This document shows, in pieces, positions 1 through 10,945 of a stretch of 64,000 bases of DNA. The stretch is from Roseicyclus persicicus. GTDB taxonomy: Bacteria > Pseudomonadota > Alphaproteobacteria > Rhodobacterales > Rhodobacteraceae. Within the stretch, counting starts at the first letter, position 1; every line of letters starts with the position of its first letter. The stretch covers positions 372,001 through 436,000 of the forward strand of contig NZ_JAAZQQ010000002.1 of assembly GCF_012395815.1 (NCBI RefSeq), given 5' to 3'. The position numbers were made by a program, and so were the translations under genes. Below the pieces are notes generated by a model, which saw only the letters and a program-made list of their open reading frames with translations, had not been told where the DNA came from and ran no database searches.

Positions 1-1701
1 TACCGCAAGCCGTCGGCGGGCGCGGCCGCGATGAAGGCCTTCATCGTCAACCGCGTCGGCGACTTCGGCTTCCTGCTCGGCATCTTCGGTCTGTTCTGGA
101 TGGCCGACAGCATCCAGTTCGACGTGATCCTGCCGATGGGCGCCGAGTTCGCCGAGATGACCATTCCCTTCCTGGGCATGGAGCTGAACGCGGCCAACAC
201 CATCGCGATGCTCCTGTTCATCGGCGCGATGGGCAAGTCGGCGCAGCTCATCCTGCACACCTGGCTGCCCGACGCGATGGAGGGCCCGACGCCGGTGTCG
301 GCGCTGATCCACGCCGCCACCATGGTGACGGCGGGCGTGTTCCTGGTCTGCCGCATGTCGCCGCTGATGGAATACGCGCCCTTCGCCACGAACTTCATCA
401 TCGTGCTCGGCGCCGCCACGGCCTTCTTCGCCGCCACGGTCGGCCTCGTGCAGAACGACATCAAGCGCGTCATCGCCTATTCGACCTGCTCGCAGCTGGG
501 CTACATGTTCGTCGCCGCGGGCGTGGGCGTCTACTCGGTGGCGATGTTCCACCTGTTCACCCACGCCTTCTTCAAGGCGATGCTGTTCCTCGGCGCGGGC
601 TCGGTCATCCACGCGATGCACCACGAGCAGGACATGCGGAACTACGGCGGCCTGCGGAAAAAGATCCCCTACACCTTCGCCGCCATGATGATCGGCACGC
701 TGGCGATCACCGGCGTCGGCATCCCGACCACCTATTTCGGCTTTGCCGGGTTCTTCTCCAAGGACGCGGTCGTTGAATCCGCCTACGCCTTCGGCGGCGA
801 CCTCGGGCAGTATGCCTTCTGGGCGCTGATCGTGGCGGCGGTGTTCACCAGCTTCTACTCCTGGCGGCTGATGTTCCTGACCTTCTTCGGCACGCCGCGG
901 GGCAACAAGCACACCCACGACCACGCGCACGAGTCCCCCTGGACCATGCTCGCGCCGCTTGGCGTGCTGGCCGTGGGCGCGGTGTTCTCGGGCGTGGTGT
1001 GGTACAACTCCTTCTTCGGCCACACCGACACGGTCGCCCGCTTCTTCGGCGTGCCCTACGCCGTCGAGGGCCATGCCGAAGAGGGCGCGCATGGCGCGGC
1101 CGACGAGGCGCATGGCGCGGCCGACGCCCACGCCGCAGCCCCGGCCGCCGACGCCCATGCGGCTGCGCCTGCCGCCGATGCCCACGCCGCCGAGGCGGCC
1201 GCCGACGACCACGGCGGCGGCTACGCCCACTACGTGTTCACCGGCGCGCCGGGCGAGGGCGCGATCCACGCCGCCCCCGGCAACACCATCCTGAACGACG
1301 CCCACGAGGTCCCGAAATGGGTCAAGTGGAGCCCGTTCTTCGCGATGCTGCTGGGCTTCGTCACGGCGTACTGGTTCTACATCGTGAACCCGTCCCTGCC
1401 CAAGCGGCTCGCGCAGGCGCAGCGCCCGCTCTACCTGTTCCTGCTGAACAAGTGGTACTTCGACGAGGCCTACGACTTCCTGTTCGTGCGCCCCGCCCGC
1501 TGGCTCGGCCGCTTCCTGTGGAAGGGCGGCGACGGCGCCGTCATCGACGGCGGCATCAACGGGCTCGCCATGGGGATCATCCCCTTCTTCACCCGCCTCG
1601 CGGGCCGGGCGCAGTCCGGTTACATCTTCACCTATGCCTTCGCCATGGTGCTGGGGATCGTCGTCCTCGTCACCTGGGTCACCCTGAGCGTCGGAGGCTG
1701 A
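1..1701 (+). CDS. nuoL: NADH-quinone oxidoreductase subunit L (5' end outside window)
   Basis: This is the C-terminal 566 residues of the antiporter-like NuoL subunit of complex I, an inner-membrane proton pump. The frame is open from base 1, so the start lies upstream. The Mrp-antiporter core is visible: the [13 protein letters not shown] motif (about nt 259-297), the [19 protein letters not shown] stretch (nt 451-507) and many membrane helices. An Ala/His-rich linker with imperfect AADAHAAAP repeats (about nt 1069-1230) interrupts the late helices. The last helix ends near the stop, after the long lateral-helix region. nuoM follows after 10 bases, which supports one nuo operon. Confidence 0.97.
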   Translation, partial: YRKPSAGAAAMKAFIVNRVGDFGFLLGIFGLFWMADSIQFDVILPMGAEFAEMTIPFLGMELNAANTIAMLLFIGAMGKSAQLILHTWLPDAMEGPTPVSALIHAATMVTAGVFLVCRMSPLMEYAPFATNFIIVLGAATAFFAATVGLVQNDIKRVIAYSTCSQLGYMFVAAGVGVYSVAMFHLFTHAFFKAMLFLGAGSVIHAMHHEQDMRNYGGLRKKIPYTFAAMMIGTLAITGVGIPTTYFGFAGFFSKDAVVESAYAFGGDLGQYAFWALIVAAVFTSFYSWRLMFLTFFGTPRGNKHTHDHAHESPWTMLAPLGVLAVGAVFSGVVWYNSFFGHTDTVARFFGVPYAVEGHAEEGAHGAADEAHGAADAHAAAPAADAHAAAPAADAHAAEAAADDHGGGYAHYVFTGAPGEGAIHAAPGNTILNDAHEVPKWVKWSPFFAMLLGFVTAYWFYIVNPSLPKRLAQAQRPLYLFLLNKWYFDEAYDFLFVRPARWLGRFLWKGGDGAVIDGGINGLAMGIIPFFTRLAGRAQSGYIFTYAFAMVLGIVVLVTWVTLSVGG

Positions 1702-1711
1702 GAGACGACCC

Positions 1712-3256
1712 ATGGACAACCTTCTCTCCATCGTCACCTTCCTGCCGCTGGTCGCCGCGATCATCCTCGCCGTGTTCCTGCGCGGCGACGACGCGGCCGC
1801 GCAGCTGAACGCCAAGCGCCTGGCGCTGGCCGCCACCACCGCGACCTTCCTGATCTCGCTCGCGATCCTTGTGGAGTTCGACCCCGCCAACACCGGCTTC
1901 CAGCTGGTGGAGGAAAGCGAGTGGCTGTTCGGCCTGACCTACAAGGTCGGCGTCGACGGGATCAGCGTGCTGTTCGTGCTGCTGACCACCTTCCTCATGC
2001 CCATCACCATCGCGTCGTGCTGGGGCGTGACGCACCGGGTCAAGGAATACATGGTCGCCATGCTGGTGCTGGAAACGCTGATGCTCGGCGTCTTCGTGGC
2101 CCTCGACCTCGTGCTGTTCTACCTGTTCTTCGAGGCCGGCCTGATCCCGATGTTCCTGATCATCGGCATCTGGGGCGGCAAGGACCGGATCTACGCGTCC
2201 TTCAAGTTCTTCCTCTACACCTTCCTCGGCTCGGTGCTGATGCTGGTGGCGATGATCGCGATGTATGTCGATGCCGGCACCTCGGACATAGAGGCGCTCC
2301 TGCGCCACCAGTTCGACGCAGGCCCGCTGTCCCTGATGGGCTGGCAGATCGCGGGCGGCATGCAGACGCTCCTCTGGCTCGCCTTCTTCGCCAGCTTCGC
2401 GGTCAAGATGCCGATGTGGCCCGTCCACACCTGGCTCCCCGACGCGCACGTGCAGGCGCCGACCGCGGGCTCGGTCGTGCTGGCCGCGATCCTGCTCAAG
2501 ATGGGCGGCTATGGCTTCCTGCGCTTCAGCCTGCCGATGTTCCCCGTCGCCTCCGACATCATGGCGCCGCTGGTGCTGTGGCTCAGCGTCATCGCCATCA
2601 TCTACACCTCGCTGGTGGCGATGGTGCAGGAGGACATGAAGAAGCTGATCGCCTATTCCTCCGTCGCCCACATGGGCTTCGTGACCATGGGCATCTTCGC
2701 CGCGAACCAGCAGGGCGTCGATGGCGCGATCTTCCAGATGATCAGCCACGGCTTTGTCTCGGGCGCGCTCTTCCTCTGCGTCGGCGTGATCTACGACCGG
2801 ATGCACACCCGCGACATCGACGCCTACGGCGGCCTCGTCGTGCGGATGCCGGCCTACGCGCTGATCTTCATGCTCTTCACCATGGCGAACGTGGGCCTGC
2901 CGGGCACCTCGGGCTTCGTCGGCGAATTCCTGACGCTGATCGGCGTCTTCCAGGTCAACACGTGGGTCGGCGTCTTGGCCGCGACCGGCGTGATCCTGTC
3001 GGCCTGCTACGCGCTGTGGCTCTACCGCCGCGTGGTGTTCGGCGACCTGATCAAGGAAAGCCTCAAGTCCATCACCGACATGGACCGGCGCGAGCGCGCG
3101 ATCTTCGCGCCGCTGGTCGTCATGACCCTCCTCCTGGGCGTCTACCCGAGCCTTGTGACCGACATGATCGGCCCCTCGGTCGAGGCGCTCGTCACCCGAT
3201 ACGACGTGGCGGTCTCGGCCTACGTGCCCGACACCCATGTCGCCGCGAACCACTGA
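1712..3256 (+). CDS. nuoM: NADH-quinone oxidoreductase subunit M
   Basis: A 514-residue complex I membrane subunit of the Mrp antiporter family, the usual length for NuoM. The conserved [13 protein letters not shown] motif (nt 2425-2463) and the [18 protein letters not shown] stretch (nt about 2626-2682) carry the family's key Lys and His residues. About 14 hydrophobic segments are visible. It starts with ATG ten bases after nuoL and ends nine bases before nuoN, so the three subunits are presumably cotranscribed. By family knowledge it forms one of the proton-translocating half-channels. Confidence 0.98.
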   Translation: MDNLLSIVTFLPLVAAIILAVFLRGDDAAAQLNAKRLALAATTATFLISLAILVEFDPANTGFQLVEESEWLFGLTYKVGVDGISVLFVLLTTFLMPITIASCWGVTHRVKEYMVAMLVLETLMLGVFVALDLVLFYLFFEAGLIPMFLIIGIWGGKDRIYASFKFFLYTFLGSVLMLVAMIAMYVDAGTSDIEALLRHQFDAGPLSLMGWQIAGGMQTLLWLAFFASFAVKMPMWPVHTWLPDAHVQAPTAGSVVLAAILLKMGGYGFLRFSLPMFPVASDIMAPLVLWLSVIAIIYTSLVAMVQEDMKKLIAYSSVAHMGFVTMGIFAANQQGVDGAIFQMISHGFVSGALFLCVGVIYDRMHTRDIDAYGGLVVRMPAYALIFMLFTMANVGLPGTSGFVGEFLTLIGVFQVNTWVGVLAATGVILSACYALWLYRRVVFGDLIKESLKSITDMDRRERAIFAPLVVMTLLLGVYPSLVTDMIGPSVEALVTRYDVAVSAYVPDTHVAANH

Positions 3257-3265
3257 GGTGATCCG

Positions 3266-4714
3266 ATGATTGGCGCCGACCTGACCATCCTGATCCCCGA
3301 GATCATCCTGGCCCTCTTCGCGATGGCCGCCCTTCTGGCGGCCGTCTACACCACCAAGGACGGGCTCGCCCCCGCGCTGACCTGGGGCACCGCGCTGCTG
3401 TTCGCGGTGATGGCCTTCTACATCGCCGTCACCGGCGAGGGCACCCGCGTGGCCTTCGGCGGCATGTTCGTCGACGACGCCTTCGCCCGCTTTGCCAAGG
3501 TCACGATCCTGCTGTCCGCCGCCGCCATCCTGGTCATCAGCCACGACTACATGCAGCGGACCGACCTCCTGCGCTTCGAGTACCCGGTGCTGGTCACGCT
3601 CGCCACCATCGGCATGATGATGATGGTCTCGGCCGGTGACCTGATCGCGCTCTACATGGGGCTCGAGTTGCAGTCGCTGGCGCTCTACGTCATCGCCTCG
3701 CTCCGCCGCGACAGCGTGCGCTCGACCGAGGCGGGCCTGAAGTACTTCATCCTCGGCGCGCTGTCCTCGGGCCTCTTGCTCTACGGCGCATCGCTGACCT
3801 ACGGCTATGCCGGCACCACGCTGTTCTCGGGCATCGTCCAGACCGCGACGGCGGGCGAGATGCCGCTGGGCCTCCTGTTCGGCCTGGTCTTCGTGCTGTC
3901 GGGCCTGGCCTTCAAGGTCTCGGCCGCGCCCTTCCACATGTGGACGCCCGACGTCTACGAAGGCTCGCCCACGCCGATCACCGCGCTTTTCGCCACCGCC
4001 CCCAAGGTCGCCGCGATGGCGCTCTTCGCCCGCGTGGTCTACGACGCCTTCGGCGGCGCGGTCGGCGACTGGCAGCAGATCGTCGCCTTCCTCGCCATCC
4101 TGTCCATGTTCGTCGGCGCCATCGCCGCGATCGGCCAGACCGACATCAAGCGGCTGATGGCCTATTCCTCGATCTCGCACATGGGCTTTGCCCTGATGGG
4201 CCTCGCCGCGGGCACCGAGCAGGGCGTGCAGGCGATGCTGATCTACATGGCGATCTACGTCACCATGAACATCGGCACCTTCGCCTTCATCCTGACCATG
4301 GAAAAGGACGGCCGCCACGTCACCGAGATCAGCGCGCTGTCGTCCTTCGCCAGCCGCGAGGGGACCAAGGCGCTGGCGCTGCTGGTGCTGATGTTCAGCC
4401 TCGCGGGCGTGCCGCCGCTGGTGGGCTTCTTCGGGAAATACGCCGTGCTCTGGGCCGCGGTCGAGGCCGGCATGGCCTGGCTCGCCATCGCGGGCGTGAT
4501 CGCCTCGGTCATCGGCGCCTACTACTACCTGCGCATCGTCTACCTGATGTATTTCGGGGCCGACCGCGAAGGGCTGGATGGCCGGATGGGCGTGCTGCAA
4601 TACGGCGGGCTCATGGTCATGGCCGGGCTGATCGCGCTGGCGTGGCTGCCGGGGATCAACCTGCTGGGCCTCGAGGGCATGGCGGCGCAGGCCGCGGAAA
4701 CCCTTGTCCGCTGA
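3266..4714 (+). CDS. nuoN: NADH-quinone oxidoreductase subunit N
   Basis: A 482-residue NuoN, the last nuo gene of the operon. The motif [17 protein letters not shown] (about nt 3928-3978) and the [18 protein letters not shown] stretch (about nt 4136-4189) are diagnostic for the antiporter-like subunits. The protein is hydrophobic throughout. Its stop overlaps the TTG start of birA by 11 bases, a translational coupling that links complex I to the cofactor genes behind it. Confidence 0.98.
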   Translation: MIGADLTILIPEIILALFAMAALLAAVYTTKDGLAPALTWGTALLFAVMAFYIAVTGEGTRVAFGGMFVDDAFARFAKVTILLSAAAILVISHDYMQRTDLLRFEYPVLVTLATIGMMMMVSAGDLIALYMGLELQSLALYVIASLRRDSVRSTEAGLKYFILGALSSGLLLYGASLTYGYAGTTLFSGIVQTATAGEMPLGLLFGLVFVLSGLAFKVSAAPFHMWTPDVYEGSPTPITALFATAPKVAAMALFARVVYDAFGGAVGDWQQIVAFLAILSMFVGAIAAIGQTDIKRLMAYSSISHMGFALMGLAAGTEQGVQAMLIYMAIYVTMNIGTFAFILTMEKDGRHVTEISALSSFASREGTKALALLVLMFSLAGVPPLVGFFGKYAVLWAAVEAGMAWLAIAGVIASVIGAYYYLRIVYLMYFGADREGLDGRMGVLQYGGLMVMAGLIALAWLPGINLLGLEGMAAQAAETLVR

Positions 4715-5462
4715 CACGGGCTGGCCCGCCGGCACCGCCCGGCAGGTCCTGATCACCACCGACAGCACCATGGCCGAGGCCGCCCGCCAGGCGGCCCGGC
4801 TGCCCGGCCCCACCTGGATCTGCGCGCTGGAGCAGACCGCCGCCCGCGGCCGCCGCGGCCGGGCCTGGGCCATGCCGCCGGGCAACTTCGCCGCCTCCCT
4901 CGTGCTGCGCCCCGATGGCCCGCCGGGGCAGGCCGCGCTCCGGTCCTTCGTGGCCGCGCTGGCGCTGCGGGACGCCTGCGTCGCCGCCACCGGCCGGCCC
5001 GGGGCCTTCACCCTCAAATGGCCGAACGACGTGCTCCTGAACGGCGGCAAGCTGGCGGGCATCCTGCTCGAATCCATGGGGCAGGGGGGGCGCGTGGACC
5101 ACCTCATCATCGGCATCGGCGTCAACCTCGCCGCCGCCCCCGACCCCGCCACGCTGGAGCCGGGCGCCGTGCCCCCCGTCAGCCTCGCGGGCGAAACCGG
5201 CGTCACGGTGACGCCCGAGGCGTTCCTCGACCTCCTCGCGCCTGCCTACGACGCCCGCGAGCGGCAGTTCACGACGCTCGGCTTCGCCCCGATCCGCACG
5301 GCCTGGCTGGCCCATGCCGCCCGGCTGGGGGACACTGTCACCGCCCGCACCGCGCGGGACGAGACCACCGGCATCTTCCGCGACGTGGACATGGAGGGGC
5401 ATCTCGTGCTGGAAACACCGAAAGGGCCCACGCGCATCGCCGCGGCCGACATCTTTTTCTGA
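4704..5462 (+). CDS. birA: biotin--[acetyl-CoA-carboxylase] ligase
   Basis: A 252-residue monofunctional (class I) biotin protein ligase without an N-terminal DNA-binding domain. It activates biotin as biotinyl-AMP and transfers it to the biotin carboxyl carrier protein. Visible motifs are [11 protein letters not shown] (biotin/ATP loop, residues about 46-56) and [20 protein letters not shown] (residues about 101-120). The start is TTG at 4704, inside the end of nuoN; no better start lies before the conserved STMAEA region. nuoN-birA-coaX-rnj is a familiar alphaproteobacterial order. Confidence 0.95.
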   Translation: MSADTGWPAGTARQVLITTDSTMAEAARQAARLPGPTWICALEQTAARGRRGRAWAMPPGNFAASLVLRPDGPPGQAALRSFVAALALRDACVAATGRPGAFTLKWPNDVLLNGGKLAGILLESMGQGGRVDHLIIGIGVNLAAAPDPATLEPGAVPPVSLAGETGVTVTPEAFLDLLAPAYDARERQFTTLGFAPIRTAWLAHAARLGDTVTARTARDETTGIFRDVDMEGHLVLETPKGPTRIAAADIFF

Positions 5463-5479
5463 CCTGGGGGGCATGGCCC

Positions 5480-6259
5480 ATGCTGCTCTGCATCGACTGC
5501 GGCAACACCAACACCGTGTTCAGCGTCTGGGACGGGACACGGTTCCTGTGCACGCTGCGCACCGCGACCGACCACCAGCGCACGGCCGACCAGTACTACG
5601 TCTGGCTGTCGACCCTGATGGCGCACCACCGGATCGACGCGCAGATCACGCAGTCGATCATCTCGTCCACCGTGCCGCGGGTGGTGTTCAACCTGCGCGT
5701 CCTGTGCGACCGCTACTTCAACACCCGGCCGCTGGTCGTGGGCAGGCCCGACTGCCTCCTGCCGCATCCGCCGCGGGTGGACGAGGGCACGCAGGTCGGC
5801 CCCGACCGGCTGGTCAACACCGCGGGCGCCTACGACCGCCACGGCGGCGACCTGATCGTGGTCGACTTCGGCACCGCCACCACCTTCGACGTGGTGGCCC
5901 ATGACGGCGCCTATGTGGGCGGCGTCATCGCGCCCGGCGTGAACCTCAGCCTCGAGGCGCTGCACCGCGCCGCCGCGGCGCTGCCGCATGTGGACGTCAC
6001 GAAACCGCAGCGCGTGATCGGCACGAATACGGTTGCGTGCATGCAGTCGGGTGTGTTCTGGGGCTACATCGGCCTCGTCCGGGGCATCTGCGAGCGCATC
6101 CGCGCGGAACACGAGCGCCCCATGCGCATCATCGGCACCGGCGGCCTCGCCTCGTTGTTCTCGCAGGGCGACGTGCTATTTGACCGGATCGAGGACGACC
6201 TGACCATGCATGGCCTCACGGTCATCCACCAATACAACAAGGACCACGGCACCTTATGA
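5480..6259 (+). CDS. coaX: type III pantothenate kinase
   Basis: A 259-residue CoaX-type kinase that phosphorylates pantothenate in the first step of coenzyme A synthesis. The N-terminal CIDCGNTNTVFSVWDG is the ASKHA phosphate loop, and VVDFGTATTFDVV (around nt 5860-5898) is the second nucleotide-binding segment. The ATG at 5480 places this loop at residue 4, as in the family; the longer open frame upstream is only high-GC read-through. Its TGA overlaps the ATG of the RNase J gene by four bases (ATGA), so the two are probably translationally coupled. Confidence 0.95.
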   Translation: MLLCIDCGNTNTVFSVWDGTRFLCTLRTATDHQRTADQYYVWLSTLMAHHRIDAQITQSIISSTVPRVVFNLRVLCDRYFNTRPLVVGRPDCLLPHPPRVDEGTQVGPDRLVNTAGAYDRHGGDLIVVDFGTATTFDVVAHDGAYVGGVIAPGVNLSLEALHRAAAALPHVDVTKPQRVIGTNTVACMQSGVFWGYIGLVRGICERIRAEHERPMRIIGTGGLASLFSQGDVLFDRIEDDLTMHGLTVIHQYNKDHGTL

Positions 6260-7932
6260 CGGACCGGAACCGGCTGATCTACCTCCCCCTCGGCGGCGCG
6301 GGGGAGATCGGGATGAATTGCTACGTCTACGGCTACGGCCCCGCCGATCAGGAGCGCCTGATCGTGGTCGACCTCGGCGTGGCCTTCCCCGACATGGACG
6401 GCCAGCCCGGCGTCGACCTGATCCTGCCCGACGTGGCATGGCTCGAGGCGCGGCGCGACCGGATCGAGGCGATCTTCATCACCCACGCCCACGAGGACCA
6501 CGTCGGCGCCGTCGGCCACCTCTGGGGCCGACTGCGCGCGCCGGTCCATTGCCGGCCCTTCACCGCGCTCCACGCGATCCGTAAGATGGAGGAGGCGGGC
6601 CACTCCACCGACCACGTCAAGACCGCCCCGGTCTGGCCGGGCAAGGTCGAGGCCGGCCCCTTCACCGTGCAATTCGCCCCGGTCAGCCACTCGATCCCCG
6701 AGGCCTCCGCGCTGGTGATCGACACGCCGGCGGGCCGCATCGTGCATTCGGGCGACTTCAAGATCGACCGCGACCCGGTGGTGGGCGAACCCTTCGACCC
6801 CGAGCTCTGGGCCCAGATCGGGCAGGACGGCGTGCTGGGCTATGTCTGCGATTCGACGAACGTGTTCACCCGCACGCCGGGCCGCTCGGAAAGCCAGCTG
6901 CCGGCCCCGATCGGCGAGCTGGTCGCGGGCGCGAAGGGCATGGTGGTGGCGACCACCTTCGCCTCGAACATCGCGCGGCTCAAGACGCTGGCCGAGGCCG
7001 CGGTGGCCAACGGCCGGTCGGTCTGCCTGATGGGGCGCGCGATGAAGCGCATGGTCACGGCGGGCGAGGAATCGGGCGTGCTGCGGGGCTTTCCCCGCAC
7101 CCTCAGCCCCGAGGAGGCGTCCGAGGTGCCGCGCGAGAACCTGATGCTGATCGTGACCGGCAGCCAGGGCGAACGCCGCGCGGCCTCGGCCGCCCTGTCG
7201 CGGGGCAGCTACCTGGGGCTGGAGATGAAGGAGGGCGACATGTTCCTGTTCTCCTCCAAGACCATCCCCGGCAACGAGGTCGCGGTGGCGCGGATCAAGA
7301 ACGCGCTGGCCGAAAAGGGTGTCGACGTGATCGACGACAGCCACGGCTTCTACCACGTGTCCGGCCACGCCAACCGCCCCGACCTCGAGGCGATGCACGA
7401 CATCCTGCGCCCCCGCATCCTGATCCCCAACCACGGCGAATACCGTCACCTGCGCGAACATGCGCAGCTGGCGCTGTCCAAGGGCATGACCGGGATCGTG
7501 GCGGCCAACGGCTCGATGGTGGAGCTGTCGGGCAACGCGCCGCGCATCGTGGAATTCATCGAGGTGTCAAAGACCTACCTCGACGGCGCGGCCTTCGTCG
7601 GCGCGCTGGACGGGGTGATCCGCGACCGCATGAAGCTGGCGCTGAACGGGCTGGTCGCGGTGGCGCTGATCGTCGACGAGGACGACGTGCTGCTGGAAGA
7701 CAGCTGGGTCGCGCTGCGGGGCCTGCCCGAGACCGCCGGCAACGGCGCCGACCTCGCCGAGATGATCGAGGACGAGCTGGCCGAGGCGATGCCCCGTTTC
7801 GACGGCAAGACCGTGAACGACGACGACCGGCTGGAGGAAGCCGTGCGCCGCGTCGTGCGCAACCTCTGCCTCACCGAGATCGGCAAGAAGCCCGAGGTGA
7901 CGGTCCTGATTTCCCGGCTGATGGCGGCCTGA
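6256..7932 (+). CDS. rnj: ribonuclease J
   Basis: A 558-residue metallo-beta-lactamase/beta-CASP ribonuclease of the RNase J family, which trims and degrades RNA in the cytoplasm with 5'-exo and endo activity. The zinc motif HAHEDH sits near residues 76-81, with the later ligand region HSGDFKID and the beta-CASP motifs GSQGE and HVSGHA (around nt 7167-7370). The length matches the family. It ends the nuo-birA-coaX cluster and is convergent with the helicase gene, 18 bases away. Many Rhodobacterales use RNase J together with RNase E, so the link to RNA turnover is family knowledge. Confidence 0.95.
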   Translation: MTDRNRLIYLPLGGAGEIGMNCYVYGYGPADQERLIVVDLGVAFPDMDGQPGVDLILPDVAWLEARRDRIEAIFITHAHEDHVGAVGHLWGRLRAPVHCRPFTALHAIRKMEEAGHSTDHVKTAPVWPGKVEAGPFTVQFAPVSHSIPEASALVIDTPAGRIVHSGDFKIDRDPVVGEPFDPELWAQIGQDGVLGYVCDSTNVFTRTPGRSESQLPAPIGELVAGAKGMVVATTFASNIARLKTLAEAAVANGRSVCLMGRAMKRMVTAGEESGVLRGFPRTLSPEEASEVPRENLMLIVTGSQGERRAASAALSRGSYLGLEMKEGDMFLFSSKTIPGNEVAVARIKNALAEKGVDVIDDSHGFYHVSGHANRPDLEAMHDILRPRILIPNHGEYRHLREHAQLALSKGMTGIVAANGSMVELSGNAPRIVEFIEVSKTYLDGAAFVGALDGVIRDRMKLALNGLVAVALIVDEDDVLLEDSWVALRGLPETAGNGADLAEMIEDELAEAMPRFDGKTVNDDDRLEEAVRRVVRNLCLTEIGKKPEVTVLISRLMAA

Positions 7933-7950
7933 GCAGGGCGCGCGCGGGCG

Positions 7951-9597
7951 TCAGCCCGCGGCGTCCTCCGGCGTGGCCTCCTCGGCCTTCTTCGTCACGC
8001 GCTTGCGGCGCTTCGGCTTCGGCTTGGCCGCGTCCTCGGCCACGGGGGCCTCGACGGTCTCCACCGCGGCGACGGTCTCGGGCGCCTCGTCCTCGACTTC
8101 GGGCGTTTCGGCCTCGGAGGCCGCGGGCCCGCCGCGGCGTTCCTCGAAGCTCAGCGCGATGAAATCGGGCAGGTGATCGCCCATGCCGACGATGCGGTCG
8201 CCGTCGCGGCCGCGGCCCCGGCGGTCGCCGTCGCGGTCGCGCGGCGGGCGGCGGTCGGTATCGCGGTCGCGGGTCCGGGGCGCCTCGCGCTCGCGCTCAG
8301 GCTCGGCGCGCGGGGCGGCGGCGGCCTCCTCGGGCGCCTTGCGGTCGCCCTCCTCGGGGCGCCCACGCCCGCCGCGGCTGCGGCGCGTGCGGCTGCTGCT
8401 GCTCTCGCGCGGGGCGGGGCGCTCCTCGCCCTCGGGCCGCGCGCCCGGCGACCACGGCGCCTCGGCGCGCGGGATCTCCTTGGCGATCAGGTTTTCGATG
8501 GCGGTCAGGTACTTCTCGTCCGCCGGCACCGCGATGGAGATCGCGACGCCCGACCGGCCCGCCCGGCCGGTGCGGCCGATGCGGTGGACGTAATCCTCGG
8601 CATGGCTCGGCAGGTCGTAGTTGAACACGTGGCTCACGCTCGGGATGTCGAGGCCGCGGGCGGCCACGTCCGAGGCAACGAGCAGCCGCAGCTTGCCCTC
8701 GCGGAAGCTATCGAGCGTGCGGGTGCGGTGCGACTGGTCGAGGTCGCCGTGGATCGGTTCGGCGTTGAAGCCGTGCTTCTGCAGCGACTTGGCGACGATG
8801 TCGACGTCGACCTTGCGGTTGCAGAAGATGATCGCGTTGGTGCAGCGCTCGCCCTCGGCGGTGATCGCGGCGCGCAGCATCTCGCGCTTTTCCGCGGCGC
8901 TGGTGTCGCGGCGGGTCGGCTTGAACTGCAGCAGGCGCTGCTCGATCGTCTCGGACGCCGTCGCCTGCCGGGCCACCTCGATCCGGGCGGGGTTCGACAG
9001 GAAGGTGTTGGTGATCCGCTCGATCTCGGGCGCCATGGTGGCCGAGAAGAACAGCGTCTGGCGCGTGAAGGGCACCAGCCCGAAGATCCGCTCGATATCG
9101 GGGATGAAGCCCATGTCGAGCATCCGGTCGGCCTCGTCGACCACCATGATCTTGACGTCGTTCAGGATCAGCTTGCCGCGCTCGAAATGGTCCAGCAGCC
9201 GGCCCGGCGTCGCGATCAGCACGTCGACACCCTTGTCGATCAGGACGTCCTGTTCCTTGAAGCTGACGCCGCCGATCAGCAGCGCCTTGGTCAGCTTCAC
9301 GTGCTTGGCGTAGGTGTCGAAGTTCTCGGCCACCTGCGCCGCCAGTTCCCGCGTCGGGCAGAGCACCAGGCTCCGCGGCATCCGCGCCCGGGCCCGGCCG
9401 CGCGCCAGCTGCGTGATCATCGGCAGGGTGAAGCTCGCCGTCTTGCCGGTGCCGGTCTGGGCGATGCCCAGCACGTCGCGCCCTTCGAGCGCGGGGGGGA
9501 TGGCGCCGGCCTGGATCGGGGTGGGGGTTTCGTAGCCGGCTTCGACTACGGCTTTCAGAACCTTGGGGTTAAGGTTGAGGTCGGAAAAGCTCGTCAT
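7951..9597 (-). CDS. DEAD-box ATP-dependent RNA helicase (RhlE-like)
   Basis: A 548-residue RNA helicase. The Q motif ([10 protein letters not shown]), motif I AQTGTGKT (residues 46-53), [23 protein letters not shown] and the C-terminal [13 protein letters not shown] (about residue 337) are all present. From about residue 380 the protein becomes a disordered tail, first Arg/Gly/Asp-rich and then Ala/Glu/Pro-rich with a Lys-rich patch at the very end ([13 protein letters not shown]). Such tails bind RNA or partner proteins. I chose the ATG at 9597 because it immediately precedes the conserved SFSDLNL start; the open frame continues 17 codons further upstream. RhlE is the closest subfamily by eye. 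Confidence 0.93.
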   Translation of the reverse strand: MTSFSDLNLNPKVLKAVVEAGYETPTPIQAGAIPPALEGRDVLGIAQTGTGKTASFTLPMITQLARGRARARMPRSLVLCPTRELAAQVAENFDTYAKHVKLTKALLIGGVSFKEQDVLIDKGVDVLIATPGRLLDHFERGKLILNDVKIMVVDEADRMLDMGFIPDIERIFGLVPFTRQTLFFSATMAPEIERITNTFLSNPARIEVARQATASETIEQRLLQFKPTRRDTSAAEKREMLRAAITAEGERCTNAIIFCNRKVDVDIVAKSLQKHGFNAEPIHGDLDQSHRTRTLDSFREGKLRLLVASDVAARGLDIPSVSHVFNYDLPSHAEDYVHRIGRTGRAGRSGVAISIAVPADEKYLTAIENLIAKEIPRAEAPWSPGARPEGEERPAPRESSSSRTRRSRGGRGRPEEGDRKAPEEAAAAPRAEPEREREAPRTRDRDTDRRPPRDRDGDRRGRGRDGDRIVGMGDHLPDFIALSFEERRGGPAASEAETPEVEDEAPETVAAVETVEAPVAEDAAKPKPKRRKRVTKKAEEATPEDAAG

Positions 9598-9742
9598 GTG
9601 CGTCCAGTCTGGCCGGGACGGTCCCGGCGGATGATGTCTGGAGCGCATGTCGTCCGGCGCGCTCCGCGGATCGGGGCCCCCGCGCGGATCGCGGGATTGC
9701 GTGGCACATAGGCGAAAAGCGGCCCCGCGTCAAACGCGGCGG

Positions 9743-10225
9743 TCAGCGCGCAGCGCGCGCCGTCGCGTCGCGGAACAGCGAGGCGGGCGCCGCGATGTCG
9801 AGCGTGCCCGAGCGCTCGACCAGCCGGAAGGCCAGCCCCGCGACCACGGCCCGGTCGAACAGCGCGGCGGACAGGTAGACCATCCCCAGCGCCCGGTCGC
9901 GGCAATGCCCGTGGGTGCAGCCCAGCCCCGCCTCGCGGCGGAAGGGCAGGCGTGTGCCGCCGGCCCAGGCCTCGGCATAGCTCAGCCGGTGCACCCCGTC
10001 GTCCCGGTGCCTGAGCACCAGCGCGCGGACCGTCTCGCCGTCGCGGGTGACGATCAGGACATGGCCCATGATCACGTGATGCGGATGCGCCGACACGCGG
10101 ACCTGCGCGGTGTAGACGCCGGAGACGCCGGTTTCCGTCACCTGCAACGCGCCGCCCCCCTGCGCCGCGGCCGGCAGGGCCGGGAGGAGCAGGAGGGCGA
10201 GCGCGAGGGCGTGCCGAAGGACCAT
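9743..10225 (-). CDS. secreted hypothetical protein, 160 aa
   Basis: I do not recognise a named family. Residues 1-22 form a clear Sec signal peptide (Leu/Ala-rich core ending PAAAQ), so the mature protein of about 138 residues should be periplasmic. The mature part contains one CTHGHC pair (about residues 101-106) that could form a disulfide or bind metal, and ends in SLFRDATARAAR. IalB-like periplasmic proteins have a similar size and Cys placement, but the resemblance is weak. It lies 36 bases downstream of the conserved CxxC protein on the same strand and may share its transcript. Confidence 0.7.
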   Translation of the reverse strand: MVLRHALALALLLLPALPAAAQGGGALQVTETGVSGVYTAQVRVSAHPHHVIMGHVLIVTRDGETVRALVLRHRDDGVHRLSYAEAWAGGTRLPFRREAGLGCTHGHCRDRALGMVYLSAALFDRAVVAGLAFRLVERSGTLDIAAPASLFRDATARAAR

Positions 10226-10261
10226 GACGGGCAGTCTGCCCCTGCAGCGGTTAACGCACGG

Positions 10262-10876
10262 TTAAGCCGTGGCGGTCGGGTGCAGCGCCGGCCGGTAGCC
10301 CGCGGCCAGCACGGCAAGGCTCGGCCGCGGGGTCAGCACCGTCGCCGCGCCCATGGGCCGGGGCCGGGGCGCGCCGTAGCCCGTGACGCCGAAGGGCCGG
10401 ATCGCGTCGCCCGTCACCAGGTGCGCCGCGCCCTGCCAGAGCACGAAGGCCCCGTCCGGCAGCGCCGCCGCCTCGGCCTCGTGCCGCACCTGCGCCCGCG
10501 TCCGCGTCACCCGCGCCGGGTGCAGCGCCGCGTCCATCTCGGGCGCGCGGGGCAGGGCGCCCGTCGCCCCGGCCCAGGCCGCGCGGAACCGCTCGTAATC
10601 GGCCCGCCGGCACTCCGCGCAGGGCCGGTGCCCGGCCGCCAGCGCCACCGCCTCGTCGAGGAAGAACAGCTCGGTGTAGCGCCCCGGGCTCATCGGCACC
10701 CGTTTGCGCCCCTTGAAGGACAGCGCGCAGCACACCCAGCCCCGGAGCTTCCACCGCGCGGTGCCGAGGCGCTGGTGCTCGTCATGCAGAATGCCACGGT
10801 TGCCCATGAGGGTGCCGCGATAGGCCGCGTCCGCCACGATCTCGCCCGTGGGCAGGACGCGGTTCTGAAGGGTCAT
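10262..10876 (-). CDS. conserved hypothetical protein with GHRPCAECRR motif
   Basis: A 204-residue cytoplasmic protein of a family I recognise only as a conserved hypothetical in proteobacteria. The signature is LAAGHRPCAECRRADYERF (about residues 80-98), a CxxC with flanking His/Arg that recalls the Ada-type Cys-rich metal site but is not shown to be one. Upstream is NRGILHDEHQRLGTARWKLR, followed by WVCCALSFKGRKR. No membrane segment or signal peptide is seen. It is divergent from the nuclease-like gene at 10946, with only 69 bases between starts. No function is proposed. Confidence 0.75.
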   Translation of the reverse strand: MTLQNRVLPTGEIVADAAYRGTLMGNRGILHDEHQRLGTARWKLRGWVCCALSFKGRKRVPMSPGRYTELFFLDEAVALAAGHRPCAECRRADYERFRAAWAGATGALPRAPEMDAALHPARVTRTRAQVRHEAEAAALPDGAFVLWQGAAHLVTGDAIRPFGVTGYGAPRPRPMGAATVLTPRPSLAVLAAGYRPALHPTATA

Positions 10877-10945
10877 GAGGGAACCTCTTGTGATATCAAT
10901 GTTCTTCGCGCAACCTGATGTTCCGTAATTGGTGGTGAGAGAAGA

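Noticed and set aside
1679-5206. 1175-codon open frame antisense to nuoM-nuoN-birA
   Set aside because: Composition is His/Gln/Asp/Arg repeats typical of the antisense of high-GC codons; no domain, no ribosome site, and three certain genes lie on the other strand.
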